Numbered from the stretch's first letter, positions 6,333 through 13,977 are shown. The stretch is DNA of 14,466 nt from JANNSW01 sp031431235 (GCA_031431235.1 JANPDA010000519.1:1-14466), one strand, 5' to 3'. Numbers and translations: made by a program. Notes: a model not told the origin generated them from the sequence alone.

Positions 6333-7055
6333 ATGGATGCGAGCAATACCGCTCTGCTCGAAGTAAGGGATCTCCACGTCCACTACGGCAAGATCCATGC
6401 TCTGCGCGGCATCTCGCTCCGGCTGGGAGCCGATCAGATAGTGACGTTGATCGGTGCGAACGGCGCGGGAAAGAGCACCACGCTGAAGGCGATCTCGAGC
6501 ATCCTGGCGGCGAGCAGCGGCGAGGTCCGCTACAAGGGTCAGGCGATCAACGCGACCCCGCCCTTCAAGGTGGTGGGATTGGGTATCGTCCAGGTGCCGG
6601 AAGGCCGGCGCGTATTCGGACGGCTGACGATCGCGGAGAACCTGAAAGCGGGCGCGTTCCTGCGCAACGACAAGGCGGAGTTCAAGCGCACCGAGGAGGA
6701 AGTGCTGACGATGTTTCCGCGGCTGCGGGAACGCTACAGCCAGCTCGGCGGCACACTCTCCGGCGGGGAGCAGCAGATGCTCGCCATGGGTCGCGCGCTG
6801 ATGTCGCAACCCAAGGTCTTGCTGCTCGACGAGCCGAGCATGGGCCTCGCGCCGATCCTGGTCGAGCAGATCTTCGAGACCGTGCTCGCGATCCGCAAGC
6901 GCGGCGTCGCGGTGCTGCTGGTCGAGCAGAACGCATTCCTCGCTCTGCAGATCGCCGACTACGGCTATGTGATGGAAACCGGCGAGATCGTGCTCGAGGG
7001 CGAAGGCGCCAGCCTGCTCGACAGTCCCAAGGTCAAGGAAGCGTATCTGGGCTGA
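6333..7055 (+). CDS. livF: Branched-chain amino acid type ABC transporter ATP-binding protein LivF
   Basis: This 240-residue cytoplasmic ATPase is the partner of LivG. Walker A is GANGAGKS (41-48). The Q-loop and the LivF-typical VPEGRRVFGRLTIAENL lie at about 87-104. The ABC signature LSGGEQQ is at 142-148 and Walker B is VLLLDEPSMGLAP (162-174). The switch region reads LLVEQN; a Gln in place of the usual His is normal in LivF. Length is standard. ATG 6333 has GGAGA 8 nt upstream and starts 26 nt after the livG stop. It closes the transporter cassette, and no clear terminator follows. Confidence 0.95.
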   Translation: MDASNTALLEVRDLHVHYGKIHALRGISLRLGADQIVTLIGANGAGKSTTLKAISSILAASSGEVRYKGQAINATPPFKVVGLGIVQVPEGRRVFGRLTIAENLKAGAFLRNDKAEFKRTEEEVLTMFPRLRERYSQLGGTLSGGEQQMLAMGRALMSQPKVLLLDEPSMGLAPILVEQIFETVLAIRKRGVAVLLVEQNAFLALQIADYGYVMETGEIVLEGEGASLLDSPKVKEAYLG

Positions 7056-7210
7056 CGACCGGTACGCCATCGAGGCTCGAAGCCGGGCACGATCTGCTGC
7101 ACTGCCGGTCGCGCATGAGCGTTGCGACCCGGCTGGACCGTAGCCGCACCCTATCACCCTGCTCGAACGAGGCGGATTGGGTCGTGGTGCCAGATCAGCA
7201 ACCCGGGACG

Positions 7211-8071
7211 ATGCTCACTGCACGCGCCCAGACCGCTCTCCTCGAGACAGGCCTCGTGCTCGCCTGGAGCTCGGCGTTCATCGGAGCGGTCCTCGCGTCG
7301 CAGACCCTGTCCGTCTTCTCGGTGCTGATGTGGCGCTTCGGACTGATTGCGATCGCGCTTACGCCGCTGCTGCTTTGGGCTGCGCGACTTGGCCTGCCGC
7401 TGCGATGGTACGGGCTGCACATCCTGCTCGGCTTCACGGGCATGTTCTGCTGCCTCGCATTCGCATTGAAGTCGATCGACCTCGGCGTCCCGGCAGGGAC
7501 CGCTGCCCTCATCGGGGCGCTGCAGCCGCTCGCGACGGCCGTGCTCGCGGGGCCGGTTCTGCGGGAGGCCGTGACGTTGCGCCAGTGGCTCGGCCTCGCG
7601 ATCGGGCTCGGCGGCGTCGCTCTTGCCGTTGGGCAGGTGAGCGGAGCGGATGTCCTCGGCTATGCCTTCTCGCTGGCCTCGACGCTGTGCCTGGTGGTGA
7701 CGACGCTGATCGCCAAGGCGAGGTGGGACAACAGCCACTTCCTGCCGGCCTTCGCGGTGCAGACGGCGACGGCAGCATTGTGCTTTGCGCCGCTCGCCTG
7801 GTGGGACCAGGCGCTGTTGCCGGCGTGGGACCTCGATTTCGTCGCGGCGGTCGCCTGGGCGATCGTGTTCTCGACCGGGGGCGCTTACGGCCTCTACTAT
7901 CTCTGCCTGCAGAGGACGAGCGCAGTGCGCGTCGGCAGCCTCATCTACCTGACGCCACCCGTGACGATGGTCTGGGCCTGGTTGATGTTCGGGCAACCGC
8001 TGACGCTGTTCGCGATCGCGGGCTTCGTCATCTGCATCGTCGGAGTTTGGCTTGCGCAGGCGCGGCCTTGA
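7211..8071 (+). CDS. EamA/DMT-superfamily transporter (putative metabolite exporter)
   Basis: This 286-residue integral membrane protein has about ten hydrophobic segments arranged as two EamA repeats (roughly 8-140 and 148-283). Family-typical patches are LAWSSAFIGA (18-27), FSVLMWRFGLIAIAL, ALKSIDLGVPAGTAALIGALQPLATAVLAG (about 85-114) and, in the second repeat, YLCLQRTSAVRVGSLIYLTPPVTMVWAWLMFGQPL (230-264). Members export amino acids, nucleosides or other small metabolites; the substrate here cannot be told. ATG 7211 gives the usual family length, though its Shine-Dalgarno is poor. ATG 7115 would add 32 hydrophilic residues. The 155-nt gap after livF makes membership in the liv operon uncertain, and that gap shows no other gene. 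Confidence 0.85.
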   Translation: MLTARAQTALLETGLVLAWSSAFIGAVLASQTLSVFSVLMWRFGLIAIALTPLLLWAARLGLPLRWYGLHILLGFTGMFCCLAFALKSIDLGVPAGTAALIGALQPLATAVLAGPVLREAVTLRQWLGLAIGLGGVALAVGQVSGADVLGYAFSLASTLCLVVTTLIAKARWDNSHFLPAFAVQTATAALCFAPLAWWDQALLPAWDLDFVAAVAWAIVFSTGGAYGLYYLCLQRTSAVRVGSLIYLTPPVTMVWAWLMFGQPLTLFAIAGFVICIVGVWLAQARP

Positions 8072-8127
8072 CGTCGCCGGCTGAGGCGAGGCACGGTCTG
8101 CTCAGCCACAATCTCGCGAGCCCTGCG

Positions 8128-8856
8128 ATGCCCACACGCCTCGACTCCTCCGCCCCCCACATCCACCCGGCTCGCAGCTGGGCCGATGACCTGAAGGACT
8201 GGGGCGTGCAGCCCGACGCGCTCGAAGGCGTGTCACGCAATACCGGGCGGCTGCTCTGGAAATCGGAGGGCGGCGCGGTCGAGGCCGGCATCTGGATCTG
8301 CACGCCTGGCCGCTGGCGGCTGTCGATCCCCAAGGAGGAGATCTGCCACTTCGTCGCCGGCCGTGCCGTCTATCGCGACAGTCGCGGCGAGGAGCTCGTC
8401 GTCGTGCCGGGGACAGTCGCGCATTTCCGGCCGGGCTACTCGGGTGAATGCACGGTCGAGGAGACGATCCGCGTCGTCACCATGGCCGCACCTTACCCGG
8501 GCGAGGCTCCGGGCGGCGTCCATGTGATGCGCGGGCCCGCCGGCATCACGGACGTGGTCGACTGGGGCGAGGTTCCCACCATGATCGAGGGCGCATCGCG
8601 CACCTCGGGCCGCCTCCTCTTCCGGCGCGAGGACAAGGGCGCCGAGACCGGCATCTGGATCTGCACGCCGGGCTTGTGGAGCTGCCACGTGACCAGCGAC
8701 GAGCTCTGCCACTTCCTCTCCGGTCGCTGCACCTACACGCACGACTCCGGCGAGGTGATCGAGATCCTGCCCGACACGGCCGCGTTTTTTCCGAAGGATT
8801 GGAAGGGCACGTGCCAGGTCATCGAGACGGTGAGGAAGGTTTACATGATCCGGTGA
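8128..8856 (+). CDS. Tandem-cupin protein (two DUF861/Cupin_3 domains)
   Basis: The 242-residue product is an internal duplication of a small cupin of the DUF861 (ureidoglycine aminohydrolase-like) type. Copy 1 (about 40-119) and copy 2 (about 161-241) both read GRLL...GIWICTPG.W...EE/DE.CHF..GR..Y, followed by an IE/EE T-R-V/K tail; the GIWICTPG blocks are at 54-61 and 175-182. The CHF motifs (73-75 and 194-196) lie where cupins place a metal-ligand histidine. It is probably cytoplasmic, as no signal peptide is seen. Function is unknown; single-domain relatives are usually annotated only as cupins. ATG 8128 has a weak ribosome site. TTG 8068, overlapping the EamA stop by 4 nt, is an in-frame alternative adding 20 residues. 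Its 3' end faces vapC with only 16 bp between the stops. Confidence 0.82.
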   Translation: MPTRLDSSAPHIHPARSWADDLKDWGVQPDALEGVSRNTGRLLWKSEGGAVEAGIWICTPGRWRLSIPKEEICHFVAGRAVYRDSRGEELVVVPGTVAHFRPGYSGECTVEETIRVVTMAAPYPGEAPGGVHVMRGPAGITDVVDWGEVPTMIEGASRTSGRLLFRREDKGAETGIWICTPGLWSCHVTSDELCHFLSGRCTYTHDSGEVIEILPDTAAFFPKDWKGTCQVIETVRKVYMIR

Positions 8857-8872
8857 GGCTGGTGGTGAGAAA

Positions 8873-9301
8873 CTAAATGACCACATAGTTCTTCACTTTG
8901 GCGGCCCGCACAGCGGGCAATGGCACCGACTTGTCGAACGTCACCAGCCGGCCTCCATTTCCCGTGGCCAGCGCGAGCAGGTGAATGTCGGCCACCTGTT
9001 TCGGTCCTAGAAACGCGCCATGCTCAAAAACCTTGGCGTCAATGATTTCGATGTCGTCTGACCAGAACTCCTGCCCACGCTCCTCGGTCGCCTTGGTCAG
9101 CAGTGCGATCGCCTGAGTCAACGGCCGGCAATTGGGGTAGCTCGGCAGCGAGAGCACGCGCACAAAGCCATGCTGGGTTAGCGGGCATGTAGCCCAACCC
9201 CATTTTCGCTCGCTCGACCACCAGGCGCGAGCGTCCGCGTGCTCGACGTGCGACGCATCGAGCAGTGCCAGCAGCACGTTAACGTCGAGCAGTGCGCGCA
9301 T
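8873..9301 (-). CDS. vapC: PIN-domain toxin, VapC family
   Basis: This 142-residue PIN-domain protein is the toxin of a type II toxin-antitoxin pair; VapC toxins are Mg-dependent RNases. The N-terminus MRALLDVNVLLALLD carries the first active-site acid (Asp6). WATCPLTQHGFVRVLS (36-51) is the second motif, in which many relatives have Glu in LTE; here it is Gln43. The third and fourth acids appear as Asp105 (QVADIHLLALA) and Asp123 (GRLVTFDKSV). Length fits the family. The start ATG at 9301 lies 23 nt inside the antitoxin gene, which is usual for such pairs. The open frame upstream, to 9511, belongs to the antitoxin region. The gene is convergent with the cupin gene. Confidence 0.88.
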   Translation of the reverse strand: MRALLDVNVLLALLDASHVEHADARAWWSSERKWGWATCPLTQHGFVRVLSLPSYPNCRPLTQAIALLTKATEERGQEFWSDDIEIIDAKVFEHGAFLGPKQVADIHLLALATGNGGRLVTFDKSVPLPAVRAAKVKNYVVI

Positions 9302-9533
9302 GCTCGACCAACACCTCGTTCTCCAGAGATTCGACCGTCTCGACCGTGACAGGACTACCGCCCGCAGGCAAGATCGGCAGCCCGTCTTCGATCTCGAACG
9401 CCAGCGGCTCCTCACGGCAGATGGATTGCCGGGCCAGATCGGATAGCACTCGACCTGCCGTCTGGTTTCTTGCCTTGGCGAGCTCCTTGACGGCGTCGAG
9501 CACGTCCGCATCGATGTCGAGGGTCGTGCGCAT
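9279..9533 (-). CDS. vapB: Ribbon-helix-helix antitoxin, VapB-like
   Basis: This 84-residue protein starts MRTTLDIDADVLDAVKELAKARNQTAGRVLSDLARQSI. It is a ribbon-helix-helix DNA-binding domain of the kind found in VapB/CopG antitoxins (beta strand 1-7, helices about 8-22 and 25-38). The acidic C-terminal part, with PAGGSPVTVETVESLENE, would wrap the toxin. It is first in the pair and overlaps vapC by 23 nt, so both are made from one mRNA. It should neutralise VapC and repress its own promoter. No clear Shine-Dalgarno precedes ATG 9533. The assignment of the pair is strong; the exact subfamily name is less so. Confidence 0.85.
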   Translation of the reverse strand: MRTTLDIDADVLDAVKELAKARNQTAGRVLSDLARQSICREEPLAFEIEDGLPILPAGGSPVTVETVESLENEVLVEHARTARR

Positions 9534-9562
9534 CGCGTGATGCTAGGACATCAACGCATCAG

Positions 9563-9577
9563 ATACGAGACTCGCAT
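9563..9577. promoter_or_regulatory. Candidate palindromic operator upstream of vapB
   Basis: ATACGAGACTCGCAT reads nearly the same on both strands: CGAG and CTCG flank a central A, with outer AT/AT and one mismatched pair. It sits 30 nt upstream of the vapB start in the 169-bp divergent region 9534-9702. RHH antitoxins usually autoregulate through short palindromes here. The region also lies upstream of soeA; no convincing -35/-10 pair is seen for either gene. Confidence 0.35.
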
Positions 9578-9702
9578 GCTTCCTCACTCCCTTAAGGCCA
9601 ATCACCGCCTTCCCATGGGGCCAGCGCGCCGCGTCGCATTGAGCGGGCAGGCCGCGGCGCCTATAGCTCGCCCGCGTCCATCCCATCCGAAAGCCCCGCC
9701 CC

Positions 9703-12561
9703 TTGGAGCCCGCCCTCGAAACGTCCCCCGCCGTCGCCGACGAGGTGAAGACCTCGACCTGCTACATGTGCGCGTGCCGCTGTGGGATCAAAGTCCACTT
9801 GAAGGACGGCCGCGTCCGCTACATCGAGGGCAATCGCGACCACCCGGTCAACCGCGGCGTGCTGTGCGCCAAGGGCTCGGCCGGCATCATGCAGCACTAT
9901 TCCCCGGCGCGGCTCAGCGCGCCGCTCCTGCGCGTGGGCGAGCGGGGCAAGGGCGAGTTCAAGCAGATCTCCTGGGAGGAAGCACTCTCGCTCGCCACGA
10001 AATGGCTCGGCGATGTGCGTGCGAAAGACCCCAGTCGGCTCGCCTTCTTCACCGGCCGCGACCAGTCGCAATCCTTGACCGGCTGGTGGGCGAGTCAGTT
10101 CGGCACACCCAATTTCGCGGCCCATGGCGGCTTCTGCTCGGTCAACATGGCGGCCGCCGGGCTCTACACGTTCGGCGGCTCGTTCTGGGAGTTCGGCGAG
10201 CCCGACTGGGAGCGGACGAAGTACTTCATGTTGTTCGGCGTTGCCGAGGACCATGCCTCGAACCCGATCAAGATCGCCTTGGGCAAGCTGAAGGAGAAGG
10301 GCGTCAAGATCGTCGGCATCAATCCGGTGCGGACGGGCTACAACGCCATTGCCGACGAATGGATCGGTATCCGGCCAGGCACCGACGGCATGCTGGTTGC
10401 CGCCATCATCCACGAGCTGCTGAAGGCCGGCAAGGTCGATCTCGATTATCTCATCCGCTACACCAACGCCGGCTGGCTGGTCATCGAGGCGCCGGGCTCG
10501 GCGGATCACGGGCTGATTGCCCGCAACTCCGCGGGCGAGCCGCTGGTGCAGGACCGCCGCACCGGGCTGCCCGGCAGCGGCCTCGACCCGGACGCCGAGC
10601 CGGCGTTGACCGGCACCCACACAACTGCCGATGGGCGCAATGCCCGGCCGGTTTTCGCGCTGCTGGCCGAGCGCTATCTGGCCGACGAATACACACCCGA
10701 GCGTGCCGAAGCCGAGACCGGCGTTGCCGCCGCCACCATCCGCCGGCTTGCGGCCGAGCTCGCGCACGCCGCGTTCGAAGAGGAGATCGTGATCGAGCAG
10801 CCCTGGACCGACTGGGCCGGGCGGCGCCACGAGACCATGATTGGCCGGCCGGTCTCGATGCACGCCATGCGCGGCATCTCGGCCCATTCGAACGGCTTCC
10901 ACACCTGCCGGCTGCTTCACATCCTGCAGATCCTGCTCGGCTCGATCGATTGCCCGGGCGGGTTCCGCTACAAGCCGCCCTATCCCAAGGCCGCGCCGCC
11001 TGCGCTCAAACCCGTCGGCAAGCCGGGTGCAGTCAAGCCCGGCGCACCGCTCGGCGGCTCGCCGCTCGGGTTCCCGATGGGACCCGAGGACCTGCTGATC
11101 GACGCCGATGGCCGGCCGCAGCGCATCGACAAGGCCTATTCTTGGGACGCTCCGCTCGCCGCCCACGGCCTCATGCACATGGTCATCACCAACGCGGCGA
11201 CCGGCGATCCCTACCCGGACGATGTCCTGCTCATGTACATGGCGAACATGAGCTGGAACTCGACCATGAACACGGGCGGCGTGATCGAGCACCTGACGGC
11301 CAAGGACGCGGCAACAGGCGAGTACGAGATCCCCAAGCTCATCTATTCGGATGCCTATGCGTCCGAGATGGTCGCCTACGCCGACCTCGTGCTGCCCGAC
11401 ACCACCTATCTGGAGCGCTGGGACTGCATCTCGCTGCTCGACCGTCCGATCTCGGATCCCGACGGCGCCGCCGACGCCATCCGCCAGCCAGTCGTCCAGC
11501 CCGACCGCGACGTACGCTCGTTCCAGGCGGTGATGCTCGACCTGGGCGCGCGCCTGCAGCTGCCGGGCTTCGTCGCCGACGATGGCAGCCCGAGATACCC
11601 GGGCGGCTATGCGGACTACATCGTCAACCACGAGCGTGCGCCCGGCATCGGCCCGCTCGCCGGCTGGCGTGGGGCGGATGGCGCGAGCTTCGGCAAGGGC
11701 GCCGTCAATCCCGACCAGCTCCAGCGCTATATCGAGAACGGCTGCTTCCATCACCAGCACCTCGCTCCCGACCAGCGCTTCTTCAAGCACGCCAACAAGG
11801 GCTATCTCGAATGGGCGAAATCGGTCGGCTTCATCGGCTCGAGCGACCGCATCGTGTTCCAGCTCTATGTGGAGCCGCTGCAGCGGTTCCGGCTCGCCGC
11901 CGAAGGGCATGGCTCGGTGGTGCCGCCCGCCGAGCACCGGGCGCGGATCCTCGCCGCCTTCGATCCGCTGCCGTTCTGGTATCCCCCGTTCGAGGGCACG
12001 GCTCTGAGCGAGACCGAGTATCCCCTCCATGCGATCACCCAGCGGCCGATGCACATGTACCATTCCTGGGGCTCGCAGAATGCCTGGCTCCGGCAGATCA
12101 CCGCCGAGAACCGGCTCTATGTGCATCATGACCTTGCAGCCAAGCATGGCATCGCCGACGACGACTGGGTCTGGATCGTCGGGCATCTGGGGCGGGTCAG
12201 AGCGCAGGTCCGCCTGATGGATGGCTGCAATCCCGAGACGGTGTGGACCTGGAATGCGATCGGCAAGCGGGGCGGAGCCTGGGGGCTCGCTCCAGATGCC
12301 CCCGAGGCGACCCGGGGATTCCTGCTCAATCACCTGATCGGCGAATTGCTGCCCGTCCGCGACGGCGGCTATCGCTACTCGAACTCCGATCCCGTGACGG
12401 GACAGGCGGCCTGGTACGATCTGCGCGTGCGCTTGGAGAAGTGCGGCTCGGGTGAGCCGGCCGAGACCAGTCCGAGGTTCGAGGCGCTCGGACAACCGCC
12501 GCGGCCCGCCGCTATGGAAATGGCGCAATCACAGGCATCGGCCGGGAGTAGGAGATCGTGA
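9703..12561 (+). CDS. soeA: SoeA, molybdopterin catalytic subunit of cytoplasmic sulfite:quinone dehydrogenase
   Basis: This 952-residue DMSO-reductase-family enzyme binds Mo-bis-MGD. In the SoeABC complex it oxidises sulfite to sulfate on the cytoplasmic face and passes electrons to SoeB. The N-terminal [4Fe-4S] motif is C20-x2-C23-x3-C27-x27-C55. No Tat signal precedes it, which fits a cytoplasmic enzyme. The expected Mo-ligand Cys145 is in HGGFCSVNMAAAG. Typical stretches for SoeA are IEGNRDHPVN.GVLCAKGSAGIMQHYSPARL (41-71), TGRDQSQSLTGWW and GGSPLGFPMGPEDLLIDADG. The C-terminal molydopterin-dinucleotide-binding domain begins near 775 (TQRPMHMYHSWGSQNAWLRQI). TTG 9703 is the only start giving a leader before the cluster with an in-frame stop upstream at 9664; GTG 9745 (14 codons later) is an alternative. 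The next gene overlaps its stop. Related reductases cannot be fully excluded, but subunit order and sequence favour Soe. Confidence 0.83.
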   Translation: MEPALETSPAVADEVKTSTCYMCACRCGIKVHLKDGRVRYIEGNRDHPVNRGVLCAKGSAGIMQHYSPARLSAPLLRVGERGKGEFKQISWEEALSLATKWLGDVRAKDPSRLAFFTGRDQSQSLTGWWASQFGTPNFAAHGGFCSVNMAAAGLYTFGGSFWEFGEPDWERTKYFMLFGVAEDHASNPIKIALGKLKEKGVKIVGINPVRTGYNAIADEWIGIRPGTDGMLVAAIIHELLKAGKVDLDYLIRYTNAGWLVIEAPGSADHGLIARNSAGEPLVQDRRTGLPGSGLDPDAEPALTGTHTTADGRNARPVFALLAERYLADEYTPERAEAETGVAAATIRRLAAELAHAAFEEEIVIEQPWTDWAGRRHETMIGRPVSMHAMRGISAHSNGFHTCRLLHILQILLGSIDCPGGFRYKPPYPKAAPPALKPVGKPGAVKPGAPLGGSPLGFPMGPEDLLIDADGRPQRIDKAYSWDAPLAAHGLMHMVITNAATGDPYPDDVLLMYMANMSWNSTMNTGGVIEHLTAKDAATGEYEIPKLIYSDAYASEMVAYADLVLPDTTYLERWDCISLLDRPISDPDGAADAIRQPVVQPDRDVRSFQAVMLDLGARLQLPGFVADDGSPRYPGGYADYIVNHERAPGIGPLAGWRGADGASFGKGAVNPDQLQRYIENGCFHHQHLAPDQRFFKHANKGYLEWAKSVGFIGSSDRIVFQLYVEPLQRFRLAAEGHGSVVPPAEHRARILAAFDPLPFWYPPFEGTALSETEYPLHAITQRPMHMYHSWGSQNAWLRQITAENRLYVHHDLAAKHGIADDDWVWIVGHLGRVRAQVRLMDGCNPETVWTWNAIGKRGGAWGLAPDAPEATRGFLLNHLIGELLPVRDGGYRYSNSDPVTGQAAWYDLRVRLEKCGSGEPAETSPRFEALGQPPRPAAMEMAQSQASAGSRRS

Positions 12562-13133
12562 TGAGCTTGACCGAGCTGCCAGCCGGCTTGCCCGTTCCGC
12601 AGGACGATGGCCTGTGCAGGCATCTTCCCGGGCTCATGCTGCCACCGATCAGCCTTGCCTCGACCCAAGGCGGCACCGTTGCACTCTCAGCCCTGCCTCC
12701 AGGTCGGATCGTTTGTTTCTGCTATCCGATGACGGGACGTCCCGGTGTCGCACTGCCACCGGGATGGGACGACATACCGGGCGCCCGTGGGTGCACGCCG
12801 CAGGCGTGCAGCTTCCGCGACCAGATAGCGGAGTTCGTGCGCCTCGGCGTGCTGGTCTTCGGCGTCAGCACCCAGTCGAGCGACTATCAACGCGAGATGG
12901 CGGAGCGTCTGCACTTGTCCTACGGGGTCCTCAGCGACGAGAAGCTCGAGCTGGTCAACGCGCTCAGCCTGCCAACCTTCTCGGCAGGAGGACCGGCATT
13001 GATCAAGCGCCTTACCCTGATCGTACGGCAGGGAAGGATAGAGCATGTGCTCTATCCCGTGTTCCCGACCGACAGAAGTGCCGAACAGACGCTCGCCTGG
13101 CTGAAGGCCAATCCGATTGCGGAGAGCACATGA
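12561..13133 (+). CDS. Peroxiredoxin (PrxQ/BCP-like) embedded in the soe operon
   Basis: This 190-residue AhpC/TSA-fold protein would reduce peroxides through a peroxidatic cysteine. The motif GARGCTPQACSFRD (75-88) matches the PrxQ/BCP pattern GCT-x2-xCxFRD, giving a peroxidatic Cys79 and a likely resolving Cys84, four residues apart. The preceding CYPMTGRPGVALPPGWDDIP (55-74) replaces the short YPKD..TP loop of E. coli BCP, so this is a variant branch. VFGVSTQSSDYQREMAERLHLSYGVLSDEKLELVNAL (95-131) is the usual central fold. No signal peptide is present, so it is cytoplasmic, on the same side as SoeAB. ATG 12561 overlaps the soeA stop (TGATG) with AGGAG 6 nt upstream; GTG 12558 is possible. 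Its stop overlaps the soeB start by 4 nt, so it is translated as part of the soe operon. Confidence 0.88.
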   Translation: MSLTELPAGLPVPQDDGLCRHLPGLMLPPISLASTQGGTVALSALPPGRIVCFCYPMTGRPGVALPPGWDDIPGARGCTPQACSFRDQIAEFVRLGVLVFGVSTQSSDYQREMAERLHLSYGVLSDEKLELVNALSLPTFSAGGPALIKRLTLIVRQGRIEHVLYPVFPTDRSAEQTLAWLKANPIAEST

Positions 13134-13915
13134 CCACGCTCCCGCCACCCTCCGCGAAAAAGCTCGGGCTCGTCATCGATCTCGACATCTGCGTCGGCTG
13201 CCATGCCTGCGCGACGAGCTGCAAGGAATGGAACGCGGAAGGCTATTCGAAGCCCTTGACCGACGAGGACCCCTACGGCGCCGACCCGCACGGCACCTGG
13301 CTCAACCGCGTCCACACCTACGAGGTGATGGACGAGGCGAAGGGCACCTCGCACACGGTCCACTTCCCCCGCTCGTGCCTGCACTGCGAGACGCCCGCCT
13401 GCGTCACCGTCTGCCCGACCGGGGCTTCCTACAAGCGCGCCGAGGACGGGATCGTGCTGGTCAATCCGGACACCTGCATCGGCTGCAAGCTCTGCTCGTG
13501 GGCGTGCCCCTATGGCGCGCGCGAGTACGACTATTCCGACGGCACCATGAAGAAGTGCACGCTCTGCGTCGACCGGATCACCAACGAGAACCTCGAGATC
13601 GAGGACCGCCAGCCGGCCTGCGTGCGGGCCTGCCCGACGGGCGCGCGCGCGTTCGGCGACCTGGGCGATCCGGAAAGTGCCGTGTCGCTGAAGGTTGCGG
13701 CCCGTGGCGGCTACGACCTGCTGCCCGAGCTCGGCTACAAGCCCGTCAACAAGTATCTGCCACCCCGCGAGCGGCGCGATACGGCGGCGCCCGCTGGACC
13801 GGTCGACCTGGCGGCGATGGCGGGCAGCGGCTCGCTCGCGGATCGCCTGTTCTCCTGGGTCGATCAGGTGTTAGGGGACAGGGGACAGGTTACAGGGGAC
13901 AGGGGAAGAAGATGA
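13130..13915 (+). CDS. soeB: SoeB, four-cluster iron-sulfur subunit of sulfite dehydrogenase
   Basis: This 261-residue DmsB/NrfC-type ferredoxin relays electrons from SoeA to the membrane subunit. Sixteen cysteines in four groups predict four [4Fe-4S] clusters: C21-C24-C27-C31, C83-C86-C91-C95, C116-C119-C122-C126, and C143-C146-C164-C168. No Tat signal is seen, so it is cytoplasmic. ATG 13130 overlaps the peroxiredoxin stop (ATGA), with GGAG 5 nt upstream. The last residues (GDRGQVTGDRGRR, 249-261) are encoded by a GGGGACAGG repeat that has run into the 3' end of the gene. The native C-terminus probably resembled the stretch ending near LADRLFSWVDQVLG. The clusters are far upstream, so activity need not be affected. 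Confidence 0.88.
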   Translation: MTTLPPPSAKKLGLVIDLDICVGCHACATSCKEWNAEGYSKPLTDEDPYGADPHGTWLNRVHTYEVMDEAKGTSHTVHFPRSCLHCETPACVTVCPTGASYKRAEDGIVLVNPDTCIGCKLCSWACPYGAREYDYSDGTMKKCTLCVDRITNENLEIEDRQPACVRACPTGARAFGDLGDPESAVSLKVAARGGYDLLPELGYKPVNKYLPPRERRDTAAPAGPVDLAAMAGSGSLADRLFSWVDQVLGDRGQVTGDRGRR

Positions 13916-13974
13916 TGCTCGAAGTCGATCTTGCCGCCTTCCCTGTCACCTTTCCCCTGTAACCTGTCCCCTCC
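13874..13974. repeat. GGGGACAGG-type inverted repeat at soeB/soeC junction
   Basis: GGGGACAGGTTACAGGGGA at 13881-13899 is perfectly repeated in inverse at 13953-13971 (19 bp), with about 53 nt between the arms. Each arm is extended by further GGGGACA or CCCTGTC units (13874-13905 and 13940-13974). The left arm is translated as the SoeB tail and the right arm stops 6 nt before the soeC ATG. Transcribed, it would form a very stable stem. The region between the arms holds no gene. It looks like an inserted dispersed repeat element. Confidence 0.85.
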
Positions 13975-13977
13975 CAA

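Noticed and set aside
6900..6940. Missing switch histidine in LivF (VEQN).
   Set aside because: Gln at this position is normal for LivF.
9537..12131. An 864-codon + strand frame overlapping soeA in another phase.
   Set aside because: The translation is arginine- and proline-rich, without motifs; the soeA frame explains the region.
9661..12528. A 955-codon open frame on the - strand covering almost all of soeA.
   Set aside because: It is antisense to a gene with clear family motifs, its translation is rich in Arg, Ala and Gly with no recognisable domain, and such mirror frames are expected in high-GC coding DNA.
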